Below are positions 11,101 through 18,851 of a DNA stretch of 64,000 nt, piece by piece. Origin of the DNA: Mucilaginibacter sp. (GTDB lineage Bacteria > Bacteroidota > Bacteroidia > Sphingobacteriales > Sphingobacteriaceae). The position numbers and the translations under genes are program-made. A model generated the notes under the pieces. That model was given only the letters and a program-made list of their open reading frames with translations. It did not search any database and was not told where the DNA came from. Location of the stretch: contig JAUCSE010000058.1 of assembly GCA_030445275.1 (NCBI GenBank), forward strand, positions 62,001 through 126,000. Direction: 5' to 3'. Position 1 is the first letter of the stretch. Every line of letters starts with the position of its first letter.

Positions 11101-11734
11101 CACTTGATTCGCCAACCGTTACTTCCTGCGTATCAAAGCTGATATAAGTAAAAACCAGTACACTTGCACTATTAGGAACTGTTATTTTATAATTACCATC
11201 CATATCGGTAACCGTACCAACCTTTGTACCCTTAACCAGTATGCTTACACCCGGCAACGTAGTTCCGTCGGCTTTAACCGTGACTTTTCCGGTAATGATA
11301 TGATCCTTAATACTAGCAATCCAGTTACCACTATCCTTCTCTGTGTTATTTAAAGCTACGTCGTAGTTTTTTTTTAAGATGATATATCCGCTGTGTTCGT
11401 TTACACTGTAATCTATATCCAGTTTAACTAGTATCTTGTTCAGTACATCGCTTAACTTTTCCTGACTGGCACTAACGCTTACCTTACTTTTAAGCGGGAT
11501 TATGCTTGAACTGTAAACAAATTTAACCTCAACTTTATTCTTAATGTTATTAAGTGCTTCTTCCAGGGTAACATTTTTCAAGTTGATCGAAAGCCTTTTA
11601 TTTAAAATATCCTGCGCATAATCAGGATTAGCGAATGCAACGCCTGATAGCATGATCCCAACCATAAATTGTAAAACTGATATTCGCATTAGCTTAATTA
11701 AAAGAACCTTTTTCTTTTCCTTACATTTTTGCAT
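8114..11734 (-). CDS. SusC/RagA-type TonB-dependent receptor with STN signalling domain
   Basis: An outer-membrane importer of about 1206 residues from the ATG at 11734; a longer frame to 11797 adds a segment that does not resemble a signal peptide. After the signal sequence (GVAFANPDYAQ) comes an STN domain at about residues 46-121, then a CarboxypepD_reg-like beta-sandwich at 146-217, a TonB plug from about 225, and the SusC hallmark ALYGSRAANGAVIITTK before the 22-strand barrel. The STN domain is what contacts a FecR anti-sigma factor, and a fecR gene and an ECF sigma gene lie just upstream. Transport should therefore be coupled to induction of the locus. The SusD partner follows 36 bp downstream. 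Confidence 0.95.
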   Translation of the reverse strand: MQKCKEKKKVLLIKLMRISVLQFMVGIMLSGVAFANPDYAQDILNKRLSINLKNVTLEEALNNIKNKVEVKFVYSSSIIPLKSKVSVSASQEKLSDVLNKILVKLDIDYSVNEHSGYIILKKNYDVALNNTEKDSGNWIASIKDHIITGKVTVKADGTTLPGVSILVKGTKVGTVTDMDGNYKITVPNSASVLVFTYISFDTQEVTVGESSVINVQLTQNSKTLSEVVVTAAGIKRDKSSLGYSVSTVNADKLAQKSEPDPLRALTGKVAGVNIQSSGGVAGGGTNITIRGNSSLNGNNQPLFVVDGVPFDNSSFSNVGATSVGASGVTNRAFDLDPNNIQSMTVLKGAAAAALYGSRAANGAVIITTKSGKKQSRKGTEITYSTSYAFENVAGLPDYQTSYGQGTNNDYRQGVYASWGQPFAGVPSILPTRLTIPQQLTRQFSSAVFPQFYEADGVTPIQVPYKSYAKENVKNFFQTGSVYENAVNITSGSEKGNFTAGLSRTNNIGVVPNNEINRTSVNIGGNIKMDNKFYASGSINYVTTRQKTPPIGGSTGSIMSALMYTPTSYDLTHYPYENPIDGTNVYDYTGVDNPYWSVKHSVSTSDVDRYYGNLVLGFDPLPWLNIQNTAGFNAYTDRRLNVRGKGSSSYPNGSITTDDIYRQELDNTLLVTVNKAINNDLTLRWILGNNINQRLTNRKAFYGDGMIVADLNTITNTSSITPVQLVNNRNILEQRFYAFFTDITLDYKNYASLNLVGRNDISSTLPPNNRSYFYGGANGSLIFTKALKIPDNILNFGKIRAGYTRVGNEASAYQTAEFYLINSPLGATSGTGSIGTPFTPAGGSTYNSVTLANLLTNDNLKPEFITELELGTELQFFDNRIGLDFTYYSKKSTSQIFEVTAAPSSGFTTQILNLGRATNKGVEVGLNFSPFRTAKGFNWDVSTVFTRNRNIINDLGGYKQFVYGGANGTSSVHIVGQPFGLIYGTAYARDDTGNILIDPNTGKPLTSGSLQAIGNPNPDFILGITNNFSYKNFSLSILFDWKKGGDIYSNTVGQMMARGVTKDTEHREITIVSPGVLGDISTLKPLHDASGKEIPNNVAISYEDYFFNGGLGPGGVDEGSIFDATVFRLREVSLSYQLPKNMLKGTPFGSASISVSGRNLWYYAPNFPKYTNFDPEVSSLGVGNSQGYDNLAVPTTKRFGINLRVSF

Positions 11735-11837
11735 ACATTTGTTTGTTTTGTTGATTTTTGAATAGAATGAGACAAAAAAATCCCTTACCCACAGCAATGG
11801 GTTATCTTATTAAAAAAAGAATTCGGGAAAATTTAGG

Positions 11838-11862
11838 GCAGAGGTGGCTTCAACATCTCTGC
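11838..11862. other. Stem-loop between fecR and susC
   Basis: Inverted arms GCAGAG (11838-11843) and CTCTGC (11857-11862) enclose 13 nt. On the plus strand the stem is followed by six T, so it has terminator form for plus-strand transcripts, but no plus-strand gene precedes it. On the minus strand it lies in the 183-bp leader between fecR and susC and could be an attenuator or a 5' stabilising structure. Confidence 0.4.
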
Positions 11863-11917
11863 TTTTTTATGGAGAGTTTTTATTTTATCATACGCCTTTC
11901 TTGTTTTAGTTTTCTAT

Positions 11918-12898
11918 TTAGTTAAGTTTAGTTTTATCAGTTACTGTAACAGACCGCTCACTCATTTTAAAGTCAAGATTGAGCGCCTCACACATCATAT
12001 TCATGGTATTTGTTAATGATTGATCTGTAAAATCGGCAGTTATGCGGATATTACTTGATCTTGAAGTTTTACAAGTGATCTTTACTTCGAATTTTTTCTC
12101 GACCCGTTGTAAAACCTCTTCTATAGTGGCATCATTAAAAAACATATCATACTCCGTGCCTTTGGTAAGCGAGGCTACCTCTAAAATAGGATGAGCTACT
12201 TTTGTAATTATTTTCTTCTGTTCAGAGTATACCGCTTTTTGATGCGGTAGTAATATAATAGCCCCCGCGTTTGCAGAGCTTAAAAAAACCCGCCCGGTTA
12301 AAACGTTGACCTCTATTTTACTATTTACATGTTTAATATTAAAACTGGTTCCCAATACACGTGTGGTTAAAACACCACAATGAATAACAAAGGGATGCTT
12401 AGGATCTTTAGCCACTTCAAAAAGGGCTTCGCCATCAAGGTCAACGTTGCGTAAATCACCCTTGAATTTTAGTGGGTAAGTCAGCTTACTGTTTCCTTTT
12501 AGCCAAACTATACTACCGTCAGAAAGAATGCTTTTGGTAATGTGCCCGGTTGAATTAGAAACAGAGGCATACTGATGTATATTAAAGAGCTCCTTAAGCT
12601 GGTTGTTAAAGGCGAATAATAAGATACCCACTAAAGCTATACATGAAGCTATTTTTAACCATGGCCTCATGTTAATTATAAAGAACGAACTTACCCTGTT
12701 ATTGGCAGGCTCTATCCTATTCATTAATTCATCATAAGTTCTTTTTTGAGAATCATTCTTTTCCACATCCGTCAAAGCATCAAATGCCCGTTCATCTGCG
12801 ATGTGTTTGAGCCACTCCTCCACTTTGAATTTTTCCTCCATACTTAACTGACCATTTAAATACTGATCAATTAATTTATCAAACTCTTTATCTTGCAT
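11918..12898 (-). CDS. FecR-family anti-sigma factor
   Basis: A 326-residue inner-membrane anti-sigma factor. The cytoplasmic N-terminal part (residues 1-80) carries the conserved opening DQYLNGQLSMEEKFKVEEWL that binds the sigma factor. One transmembrane helix sits near 82-98 (IASCIALVGILLFAF). The periplasmic FecR domain follows at about 115-215, with LSDGSIVWLKGNSKLTYP and DGEALFEVAKD, then a DUF4974-type C-terminus (ATIEEVLQRVEKKFEVKI) at about 250-326. It should receive the signal from the STN domain of the SusC encoded downstream and free the ECF sigma factor encoded 173 bp upstream. Confidence 0.95.
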   Translation of the reverse strand: MQDKEFDKLIDQYLNGQLSMEEKFKVEEWLKHIADERAFDALTDVEKNDSQKRTYDELMNRIEPANNRVSSFFIINMRPWLKIASCIALVGILLFAFNNQLKELFNIHQYASVSNSTGHITKSILSDGSIVWLKGNSKLTYPLKFKGDLRNVDLDGEALFEVAKDPKHPFVIHCGVLTTRVLGTSFNIKHVNSKIEVNVLTGRVFLSSANAGAIILLPHQKAVYSEQKKIITKVAHPILEVASLTKGTEYDMFFNDATIEEVLQRVEKKFEVKITCKTSRSSNIRITADFTDQSLTNTMNMMCEALNLDFKMSERSVTVTDKTKLN

Positions 12899-13071
12899 CC
12901 ATTTTTACTGCAATTTATTACAGCGTTCTATATGTAAGTCAATTCAAAAGAGATAAACACCTATTGCATTTAAGATTTTTTTATAAAAAATTAACATATA
13001 CCATTAATTAGGCAAGCAAACCATGAAAAAATCATTAAAAAGAAAGAAAATCGAGAAAAAGGAGCGATTAC

Positions 13072-13587
13072 TTAAAATAAAAAATCACCTAACGAAGAGC
13101 GTAAGTACTTTAATGCCTTGGTTAATTGATTTTCAACCGTTTTGTGCGAAATATTAAGCAAATCAGCAATGTTTTTTATTGATTGATGCTCATCCCGGCT
13201 TAGCCTATAAATTTGCTGACATTTTTGAGGGAGTTTAGACACCTCATTTTCGACTTTGTTTTTTAGATCGGAGAAATAAATATTCTCTTCATTGGAGTTA
13301 TCAAAGAAATTTTTTTCGAAGGCGGTGTAACTGGCGGCATAATCCTTCTTCACCTTTTCAGACTTGATATAATTCAAGGTTTGAAATTTAATAGCGGTAA
13401 ACAAATAAGCCTTAAGGGAGTGGGTTATTTTTAGTTCGTCTCGCTTATTCCATAGTGAGAAAAAGATTTCCTGCACTATTTCCTCACAAATCACCTTGTT
13501 TCTCAGTATATTATAAGCATAGCTATAAAGTCCAGACCAGTATAGTTGATATATTTTCTCAAATGCAGCAATATCTCCTTTCTTCAA
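13072..13587 (-). CDS. ECF-type RNA polymerase sigma factor (start uncertain)
   Basis: An ECF sigma-70 of the Bacteroidota FecI-like group, 171 residues if started at the TTG at 13587. Region 2 is at about 8-75 (FEKIYQLYWSGLYSYAYNIL, then CEEIVQEIFFSLW). Region 4 is at about 115-165 (LPQKCQQIYRLSRDEHQSIK, then the helix-turn-helix NISHKTVENQLTKALKYL). The frame stays open upstream and reads EESVVLHLKKGD, which matches the usual family N-terminus, yet it has no ATG or GTG before the stop at 13639-13641. The TTG is thus a fallback and the real start may be ATT/ATC at 13630-13635 or hidden by an indel. It should drive the susCD-peptidase operon. Confidence 0.88.
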   Translation of the reverse strand: MKKGDIAAFEKIYQLYWSGLYSYAYNILRNKVICEEIVQEIFFSLWNKRDELKITHSLKAYLFTAIKFQTLNYIKSEKVKKDYAASYTAFEKNFFDNSNEENIYFSDLKNKVENEVSKLPQKCQQIYRLSRDEHQSIKNIADLLNISHKTVENQLTKALKYLRSSLGDFLF

Positions 13588-14005
13588 ATGAAGAACAACA
13601 CTTTCTTCGCCATATTTAAGTGATTTTTTGATAATTTCTTATTCTTTGCTGAAAATTACGATAAATATAAAAACTAAAGCCAATATAAATTGTGTTTACA
13701 ACAATTTAAACAGCATTAACCTTAAACTAATCGTTAACTTTTTATAAAAGCCTAAAATAACGTCTCTATTTTTTCACAAAAACTTATTATCCTACCCAAC
13801 GAAATAAATTCAACAAGAAAATTCAATCCTAATCAGGTATTACTTGTGAAATTATACCGTTTTTTTCACCACATCCTTTGCGCATCTGAGTTTTAATCTG
13901 ATAACAAATTGTTAACCTAAAATTGATTTTAAAGCAACTTGAGAAACGGTTATTTGGCATTGAGGCAATAAGTTAACTCTGCCCAATGATTATAAACGCA
14001 ATTCT
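13588..14005. other. 418-bp divergent spacer between the sigma gene and the phosphate transporter gene
   Basis: AT-rich DNA between the minus-strand sigma gene and the plus-strand transporter gene. The first 50 bp are open in frame with the sigma gene. A nine-codon ATG reading frame on the minus strand (13584-13613) ends across the TTG start. I see no exact TAnnTTTG element for either gene and no strong hairpin. Confidence 0.5.
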
Positions 14006-15430
14006 ATGCATTTTTCACTCCTTACAGTTACCTTTCCTTTTCTTGGCGAAGTTGATTTAAGCGGCTATTTGCTGTTTGTTTTTATAATATGTATCCTGGC
14101 TGTTATCGGGTTTGAATTTGTAAATGGCTTTCATGATACAGCTAATGCGGTTGCCACGGTGATCTATACCAAAGCGCTGAAACCTATATACGCCATCCCA
14201 TGGTCGGGGTTTTGGAATTTTTTAGGGGTATTTCTGGGTGGCGTAACGGTAGCCATGGGTATTTTAAAGCTAGTCCCCCTTGATGCCCTGATGACCCTGC
14301 CGATTGGTGTGGGTGCCAGCCTGGTGCTGGCTGTTCTGCTAGCTGCCATTATCTGGAACCTGGGCACCTGGTACCTGGGTATCCCCTGCTCCAGTTCACA
14401 TACCATGATCGGCGCTATGATTGGTGCAGGTTTAGGTTTTACCTTTTATTATGGCGGTGGTGGGGTAAACTGGAGTAAAGCAGGCGAAATCGGTTCATCA
14501 CTCATTTTATCTCCCATCATTGGGTTTGGAGCGGCGGTATTGCTGATGTGGTTCCTAAAGCACGTTGTGCAAGCACATTCTTTATTTCACATCCCCGCTG
14601 GCGAAAACGACCGGCCACCTATACTGATCAGGCTTCTGTTGATCACAACCTGTACGCTGGTTAGTTTTTTCCACGGCAGTAATGACGGACAAAAAGGTGT
14701 AGGTTTATTTATGCTGATCCTGATCGCGTTTTTGCCCGCCCGGTTTGCTGTAAACCATGCGGTTCCTAATGCTACCGTGTTAACGGCATTAAACCAAACG
14801 GAACAGGTTTTAACCAGAACCATTACTGCCGATCCCGATCATAAAGAAAAACTGATCAAACTTACCAGTGCTATCGATGTGGCCAAAACCACGCTCGCCG
14901 CTAAAAACGAAAAGGATGTGGCTAAAACTTACAGCTACCGCAAACAGATTGAAAGCGTGATCAAAGACATCAAAGATGTGGTTACTGACAATCAGATCAA
15001 ATTGTCAAAAGATGACCACGACTCACTCAAGGCAGCTGTAATTGAACTGGAACATGTAACCGATTTTGCACCGGTATGGGTAATTGCTATTATCTCCATA
15101 TCGCTTGGCCTGGGTACCATGATCGGGTGGAAACGGATTGTTATCACTATTGGTGAGAAAATAGGCAATGAGCATTTAAATTATGCGCAGGGGGCTACTT
15201 CAGAGATAGTGGCAGCTTCTACCATAGGGCTTAGTACGGGCTTTGGTTTGCCGGTGAGCACCACACACGTACTTTCAAGCGGTATAGCGGGCGCTATGGT
15301 TGCTTCGGGTGGTAAAGGCAACCTCAATAATAAGACCTTAAAAAATATAGGTCTGGCTTGGGTGCTTACTTTGCCGGTGGCTATAATTTTAGCACTTTTA
15401 TTGTTTATGTTCTTCCATTTGTTTATTTAA
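14006..15430 (+). CDS. PiT-family inorganic phosphate transporter
   Basis: A 474-residue inner-membrane symporter for phosphate (or metal-phosphate) with protons or sodium. Both halves carry the PiT signatures: EFVNGFHDTANAVATVIYTK near residue 36 and the second repeat with STGFGLPVSTTHVLSSGIAG near 411, plus SFFHGSNDGQKGVG in the middle. About ten hydrophobic helices are visible. An unusual hydrophilic, helix-forming insert of about 100 residues (roughly 250-350, rich in Lys, Asp and Glu) separates the two halves. The universal stress gene starts 8 bp after the stop, so the two are almost certainly cotranscribed. No PhoU/DUF47 partner gene, often seen with PiT, is adjacent. Confidence 0.94.
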   Translation: MHFSLLTVTFPFLGEVDLSGYLLFVFIICILAVIGFEFVNGFHDTANAVATVIYTKALKPIYAIPWSGFWNFLGVFLGGVTVAMGILKLVPLDALMTLPIGVGASLVLAVLLAAIIWNLGTWYLGIPCSSSHTMIGAMIGAGLGFTFYYGGGGVNWSKAGEIGSSLILSPIIGFGAAVLLMWFLKHVVQAHSLFHIPAGENDRPPILIRLLLITTCTLVSFFHGSNDGQKGVGLFMLILIAFLPARFAVNHAVPNATVLTALNQTEQVLTRTITADPDHKEKLIKLTSAIDVAKTTLAAKNEKDVAKTYSYRKQIESVIKDIKDVVTDNQIKLSKDDHDSLKAAVIELEHVTDFAPVWVIAIISISLGLGTMIGWKRIVITIGEKIGNEHLNYAQGATSEIVAASTIGLSTGFGLPVSTTHVLSSGIAGAMVASGGKGNLNNKTLKNIGLAWVLTLPVAIILALLLFMFFHLFI

Positions 15431-15437
15431 CTAAAAA

Positions 15438-16259
15438 ATGAAACAGATTCTTGTCGCCACTGATTTTTCAAAAAGCGCCGCCAACGCTATGGCGTACGCA
15501 ATGGAACTGGCCAGCGTGTTAAACAGGGATGTTTGCGCCATACATGCCATACATCCTACCGAAGGCATTAACAACAGTACCTATAACGCAATTTTCATTG
15601 AAGATTATTACAACAATAAAAGACAGGCACTAAGGGAGTGGGCAGCAGTATTTAGTGAGCAGGAGGCTTATGCCTCAGTTAACGTCACCACCCTTTGTGA
15701 TGTTGGCTTTTTAAAAAATGTGATTACCCGATATGTTGATTCAAATCCGGTTGAATTATTGGTTATGGGTATTACCGGTTCTACCGGCATCACTGGGATT
15801 GTTGGCAGCAACGCCAGCATAATGGTTACCAAAGTAAAAACACCTACACTGATTATTCCCCTGGAAAGTAAATTTTCAAAAACCCCTATGATCACCTTGG
15901 CTACAGATTTTGAAACCCGGTTATCTGCTGATGATGTAAACGCGCTAAATGAAATGGTAAGGGCCTTTGGATCAGAAAAAATGAATGTACTGTATGTTGC
16001 CGAAAACCCTGACGACAAACATATTCAAGCAGGTGAAGCTAGACTAAGCGAACTGATTACACACACCGAGCTGGAATTTAATTACATCAGTAACAGCAGT
16101 CCATTAAACGGCATTATTGATTTTATCGAATCGCACGAAACAGATATATTGTGTGTGGTTAAACATACCCACAATATTGTTTACCGTTTATTTACCCGAA
16201 GCACGGTTAACCAGGTTATGAATAAATCGGTCAAGGCTATTCTTGTATTACATGAATGA
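15438..16259 (+). CDS. Universal stress protein with two Usp domains
   Basis: A 273-residue cytoplasmic tandem UspA-family protein. The first domain (about 1-145) begins MKQILVATDFSKSAANAMAY and contains the glycine-rich nucleotide-loop-like segment GSTGITGIVGSNASIMV near 110-130. The second (about 150-273) restarts with MITLATDFETRLSADD and ends VKAILVLHE, and lacks the full glycine motif, as is common in Bacteroidota tandem Usps. It is coupled to the PiT gene (8-bp gap) and followed by a strong terminator at 16287-16320, so the two genes form one unit. A link between phosphate or energy status and this protein is only inferred from the pairing. Confidence 0.92.
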   Translation: MKQILVATDFSKSAANAMAYAMELASVLNRDVCAIHAIHPTEGINNSTYNAIFIEDYYNNKRQALREWAAVFSEQEAYASVNVTTLCDVGFLKNVITRYVDSNPVELLVMGITGSTGITGIVGSNASIMVTKVKTPTLIIPLESKFSKTPMITLATDFETRLSADDVNALNEMVRAFGSEKMNVLYVAENPDDKHIQAGEARLSELITHTELEFNYISNSSPLNGIIDFIESHETDILCVVKHTHNIVYRLFTRSTVNQVMNKSVKAILVLHE

Positions 16260-16286
16260 TTTTCATCTATTAACAATGCATAAGAA

Positions 16287-16320
16287 AGCAGGTATTCAAT
16301 AATACCTGCTTTTCTTATTT
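16287..16320 (+). terminator. Rho-independent terminator after the universal stress gene
   Basis: A perfect 10-bp stem (AGCAGGTATT at 16287-16296 with AATACCTGCT at 16301-16310) and a 4-nt loop are followed by TTTCTTATTT. The hairpin starts 27 bp after the stop codon. Confidence 0.88.
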
Positions 16321-16414
16321 TGGATATAAATATAAATTTATTGACTGAAGCGCTTTTGATTTTTAATTTATATCTTCATATAAGAACCTATTATTTACTT
16401 TAAAATAATTTCAG

Positions 16415-17077
16415 TTGCCAAACTACTTTAACATAAGTGCTTCCGGTGGATTGTATGGCCATGAAATATTAAAACTGGCCTTATCCGTTTTAATTGGTTG
16501 TCTTTTAGGTATTGAAAGAGAAATAAGGGGTAAATCGGCCGGATTCAGAACATTAGCTTTAATTTGCTTTGGTGCCACCCTTTTTACCATTGCATCGTAC
16601 CTGCTTGGGGTTGAAGCTAATCGGGACAGGATAGCCGCTAACATTATAACAGGCGTAGGATTTCTGGGTGCAGGGGTTATATTCCGTAATAATTCTTCTG
16701 TAACGGGCATCACTACTGCCGCTTCCATCTGGGTAGCTGCTGCACTTGGTATGATGATAGGCATAGGCGAATACCTACTGGCCGGCATCTCGCTTATTTT
16801 GGCCCTGATAATATTGTATGCGTTAGATTTTATACAGTTTTGGATAGACGACAGATACCAGCACAGATACTATACAATAACGTTCAGGACAATATGCGAA
16901 ATCACTCAGTTTACCGATCAGTCAAAAACTTTAAGTTTAAATTTGAATAAATTAAAAGTCCTGCGTTCAGACACACAAATGATTCTGGAGTTTGAAATTT
17001 ATGGCAGAGAGAGCAACCTTCATGCATTTAACGAGTGGTTGGTCGTGAATCAATCCATATTATCATTTGAATGGTAA
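16415..17077 (+). CDS. MgtC/SapB-family membrane protein
   Basis: A 220-residue protein with the MgtC N-terminal domain: about five hydrophobic helices and the family motifs GCLLGIEREIRGKSAGFRTL (residues 28-47) and GVGFLGAGVIFRNNSSVTGI (about 81-100). A soluble C-terminal tail of about 70 residues follows (ACT-like size). The family is linked to growth at low magnesium, acid tolerance and modulation of membrane ATP synthase; the role here is unknown. The start is a TTG (16415) just after an in-frame stop at 16406-16408; no ATG is available before the conserved part. It stands alone behind the terminator of the previous unit. Confidence 0.9.
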   Translation: MPNYFNISASGGLYGHEILKLALSVLIGCLLGIEREIRGKSAGFRTLALICFGATLFTIASYLLGVEANRDRIAANIITGVGFLGAGVIFRNNSSVTGITTAASIWVAAALGMMIGIGEYLLAGISLILALIILYALDFIQFWIDDRYQHRYYTITFRTICEITQFTDQSKTLSLNLNKLKVLRSDTQMILEFEIYGRESNLHAFNEWLVVNQSILSFEW

Positions 17078-17168
17078 ATTATCTGTGTAAAGCAATTTTC
17101 AAGTTCGTTAGCCTTTAAAACACCCCTCCTGTAATACAAACCATACACCTAATGTATATTAAGTAGTT

Positions 17169-18380
17169 ATGAAAAAACTTGCTGACAGAATTAAAGAGTT
17201 TAACAAAGATCTTCTTCCAGACATGATACAGTTAAAGTATAAGGCGATGCTAGAAAGCCCTTTCCGCTTTTTTCGTGGTACTTGTCATTTATTCTATGAG
17301 GATTTTGCCTCAATAAAAACATCACCTGATTTTCCATTAACCTGGATCTGCGGCGATCTTCATCTTGAAAACTTTGGCAGTTTTAAAGGCAACAACAGAA
17401 TGGTTTACTTTGATCTGAACGATTTTGATGAATCTTCACTGGCCTTTGTAAATTGGGAAATATCAAGAGTGATCACCAGTATTTTTGTTGCATTTGATAC
17501 ATTGAAAATTAAATCATCAGAAGCAACTGAAATGGCTAAGCTATTTTTAGAAACCTATTCCCGTACGCTTAGTTTGGGTAAGGCGAGGTACATAGACCCA
17601 AGAACAGCTGAAGGAGTGGTCAAACTATTTTTAAAAACAGTCAAAGACCGAAAAGAGAAGAAACTCGCTATTAAGCAAATAGATTCAAAAAGCAGGCGCT
17701 ATAAAATAAAAATTGATAACAAAACTCATTTTGAGCTAGAAAAAGGATTGAAGAAAGATTTAATTCAGCATCTGTCAGATTGGGTAAAAAAAACAAAAGA
17801 GTGGCCTAATCATTATAAAGTTATAGATGCCGCGTTCCGGGTAGTTGGTACCGGCAGTATTGGACTAAAACGTTACCTGTTTTTATTGCAAAGTATCAAA
17901 AACGACGGTGGCTTATTACTGATGGACATGAAACAGGGGGTGAAATCTTCATTGGCACCCTACAACCCCGTGCCTCAGCCTAATTGGGATTCGCAGGCAA
18001 CACGCGTTATATCCGTTAAATACAGAATGCAAAATATTTCACCCGCATTACTGAGTACTACGGTATTTAAGGACAATGCTTATGTACTTCAGGAGATGCA
18101 GTCCACTGCTGATAAAATTAATTTTGCATCAATTGATGATCAGTATCAATGTTTAAAGCAGGTAATTACTGATATGGCCGTACTAACAGCATCGGCACAG
18201 ATACGAAGCGGAGGTATACAAAAATCAGCTACTATTGATGAGCTAATGGCCTTTGGTAAACGAACTAACTGGCAGGAACCATTATTAAAATATGCAATAA
18301 AATACGCTAAGCAGGTAAAAAAAGATTATAACCAATTTAAATCAGATTATAACTCAGGGGTATATTCAACGCCCGCATAG
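17169..18380 (+). CDS. DUF2252 domain protein (kinase-like fold)
   Basis: A 403-residue member of the DUF2252 family, which is distantly related to aminoglycoside-phosphotransferase-type kinases. Visible motifs are FRFFRGTCHLFYEDF near residue 32, the catalytic-loop-like WICGDLHLENFGSFKG near 58 and VYFDLNDFDESSLAFVNWEI near 75, followed by a mixed alpha/beta body with GTGSIGLKRYLFL near 223. No signal peptide or membrane helix is seen, so it is cytoplasmic. The substrate is unknown. It lies 91 bp after the MgtC gene and converges with the MarR gene, leaving only 34 bp between the two stops. Whether it is transcribed with the MgtC gene is open. Confidence 0.88.
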   Translation: MKKLADRIKEFNKDLLPDMIQLKYKAMLESPFRFFRGTCHLFYEDFASIKTSPDFPLTWICGDLHLENFGSFKGNNRMVYFDLNDFDESSLAFVNWEISRVITSIFVAFDTLKIKSSEATEMAKLFLETYSRTLSLGKARYIDPRTAEGVVKLFLKTVKDRKEKKLAIKQIDSKSRRYKIKIDNKTHFELEKGLKKDLIQHLSDWVKKTKEWPNHYKVIDAAFRVVGTGSIGLKRYLFLLQSIKNDGGLLLMDMKQGVKSSLAPYNPVPQPNWDSQATRVISVKYRMQNISPALLSTTVFKDNAYVLQEMQSTADKINFASIDDQYQCLKQVITDMAVLTASAQIRSGGIQKSATIDELMAFGKRTNWQEPLLKYAIKYAKQVKKDYNQFKSDYNSGVYSTPA

Positions 18381-18414
18381 AGTGCCTTTTATTGGTAGTT
18401 ATACCCAACATTTT

Positions 18415-18846
18415 TTAACCATCTCTTTTTATCAGGTTTTGCTGTATCATTTCAGACACTTCAAAAAAGGTACTTAATTTTTGTTGTTCTATACCGGCTT
18501 CTGCCAACTGATTAATCTTTTCAATGCTTACTTTGATGTTAGGTATGGAAGTTAATGCGGTTGGGGAAAGTGAAACATAATGCTGCCTTCTGTCATCAGG
18601 ATTTATCTTTATTTGTACCAATCCGCGCTTCTCCAGGTCAAAAACAATTACTGCCGTGCGCGATTTATCAATTTGCAATAGCTCGGCTAATTTGTTCTGC
18701 GTTACTGGCTTCTCCTGGGTTGCCAGTACAAGCAATACTTCAAAATGATGATCCAATTCAAAAGCTGATAGTTCCTTTGAAAGTTTTTTATTATACAAAT
18801 AATTGATCCTTCTTAATCCATGTGATATTAATTGAACACTCTTCAT
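18415..18846 (-). CDS. MarR-family transcriptional regulator, last gene of the efflux operon
   Basis: A 143-residue winged-helix dimer of the MarR family. The DNA-binding core is seen at about residues 48-105: KPVTQNKLAELLQIDKSRTA (recognition helix), then the wing LVQIKINPDDRRQHYVSLSP with the conserved Asp-Asp-Arg-Arg. Flanking helices form the dimer interface. It starts 5 bp after the stop of the second RND gene, so it is translated from the same message and probably represses the operon by feedback until a ligand (drug or aromatic acid) binds. Candidate palindromic operators lie upstream of tolC and between the adaptor and first pump genes. Confidence 0.92.
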   Translation of the reverse strand: MKSVQLISHGLRRINYLYNKKLSKELSAFELDHHFEVLLVLATQEKPVTQNKLAELLQIDKSRTAVIVFDLEKRGLVQIKINPDDRRQHYVSLSPTALTSIPNIKVSIEKINQLAEAGIEQQKLSTFFEVSEMIQQNLIKRDG

Positions 18847-18851
18847 AAGTT

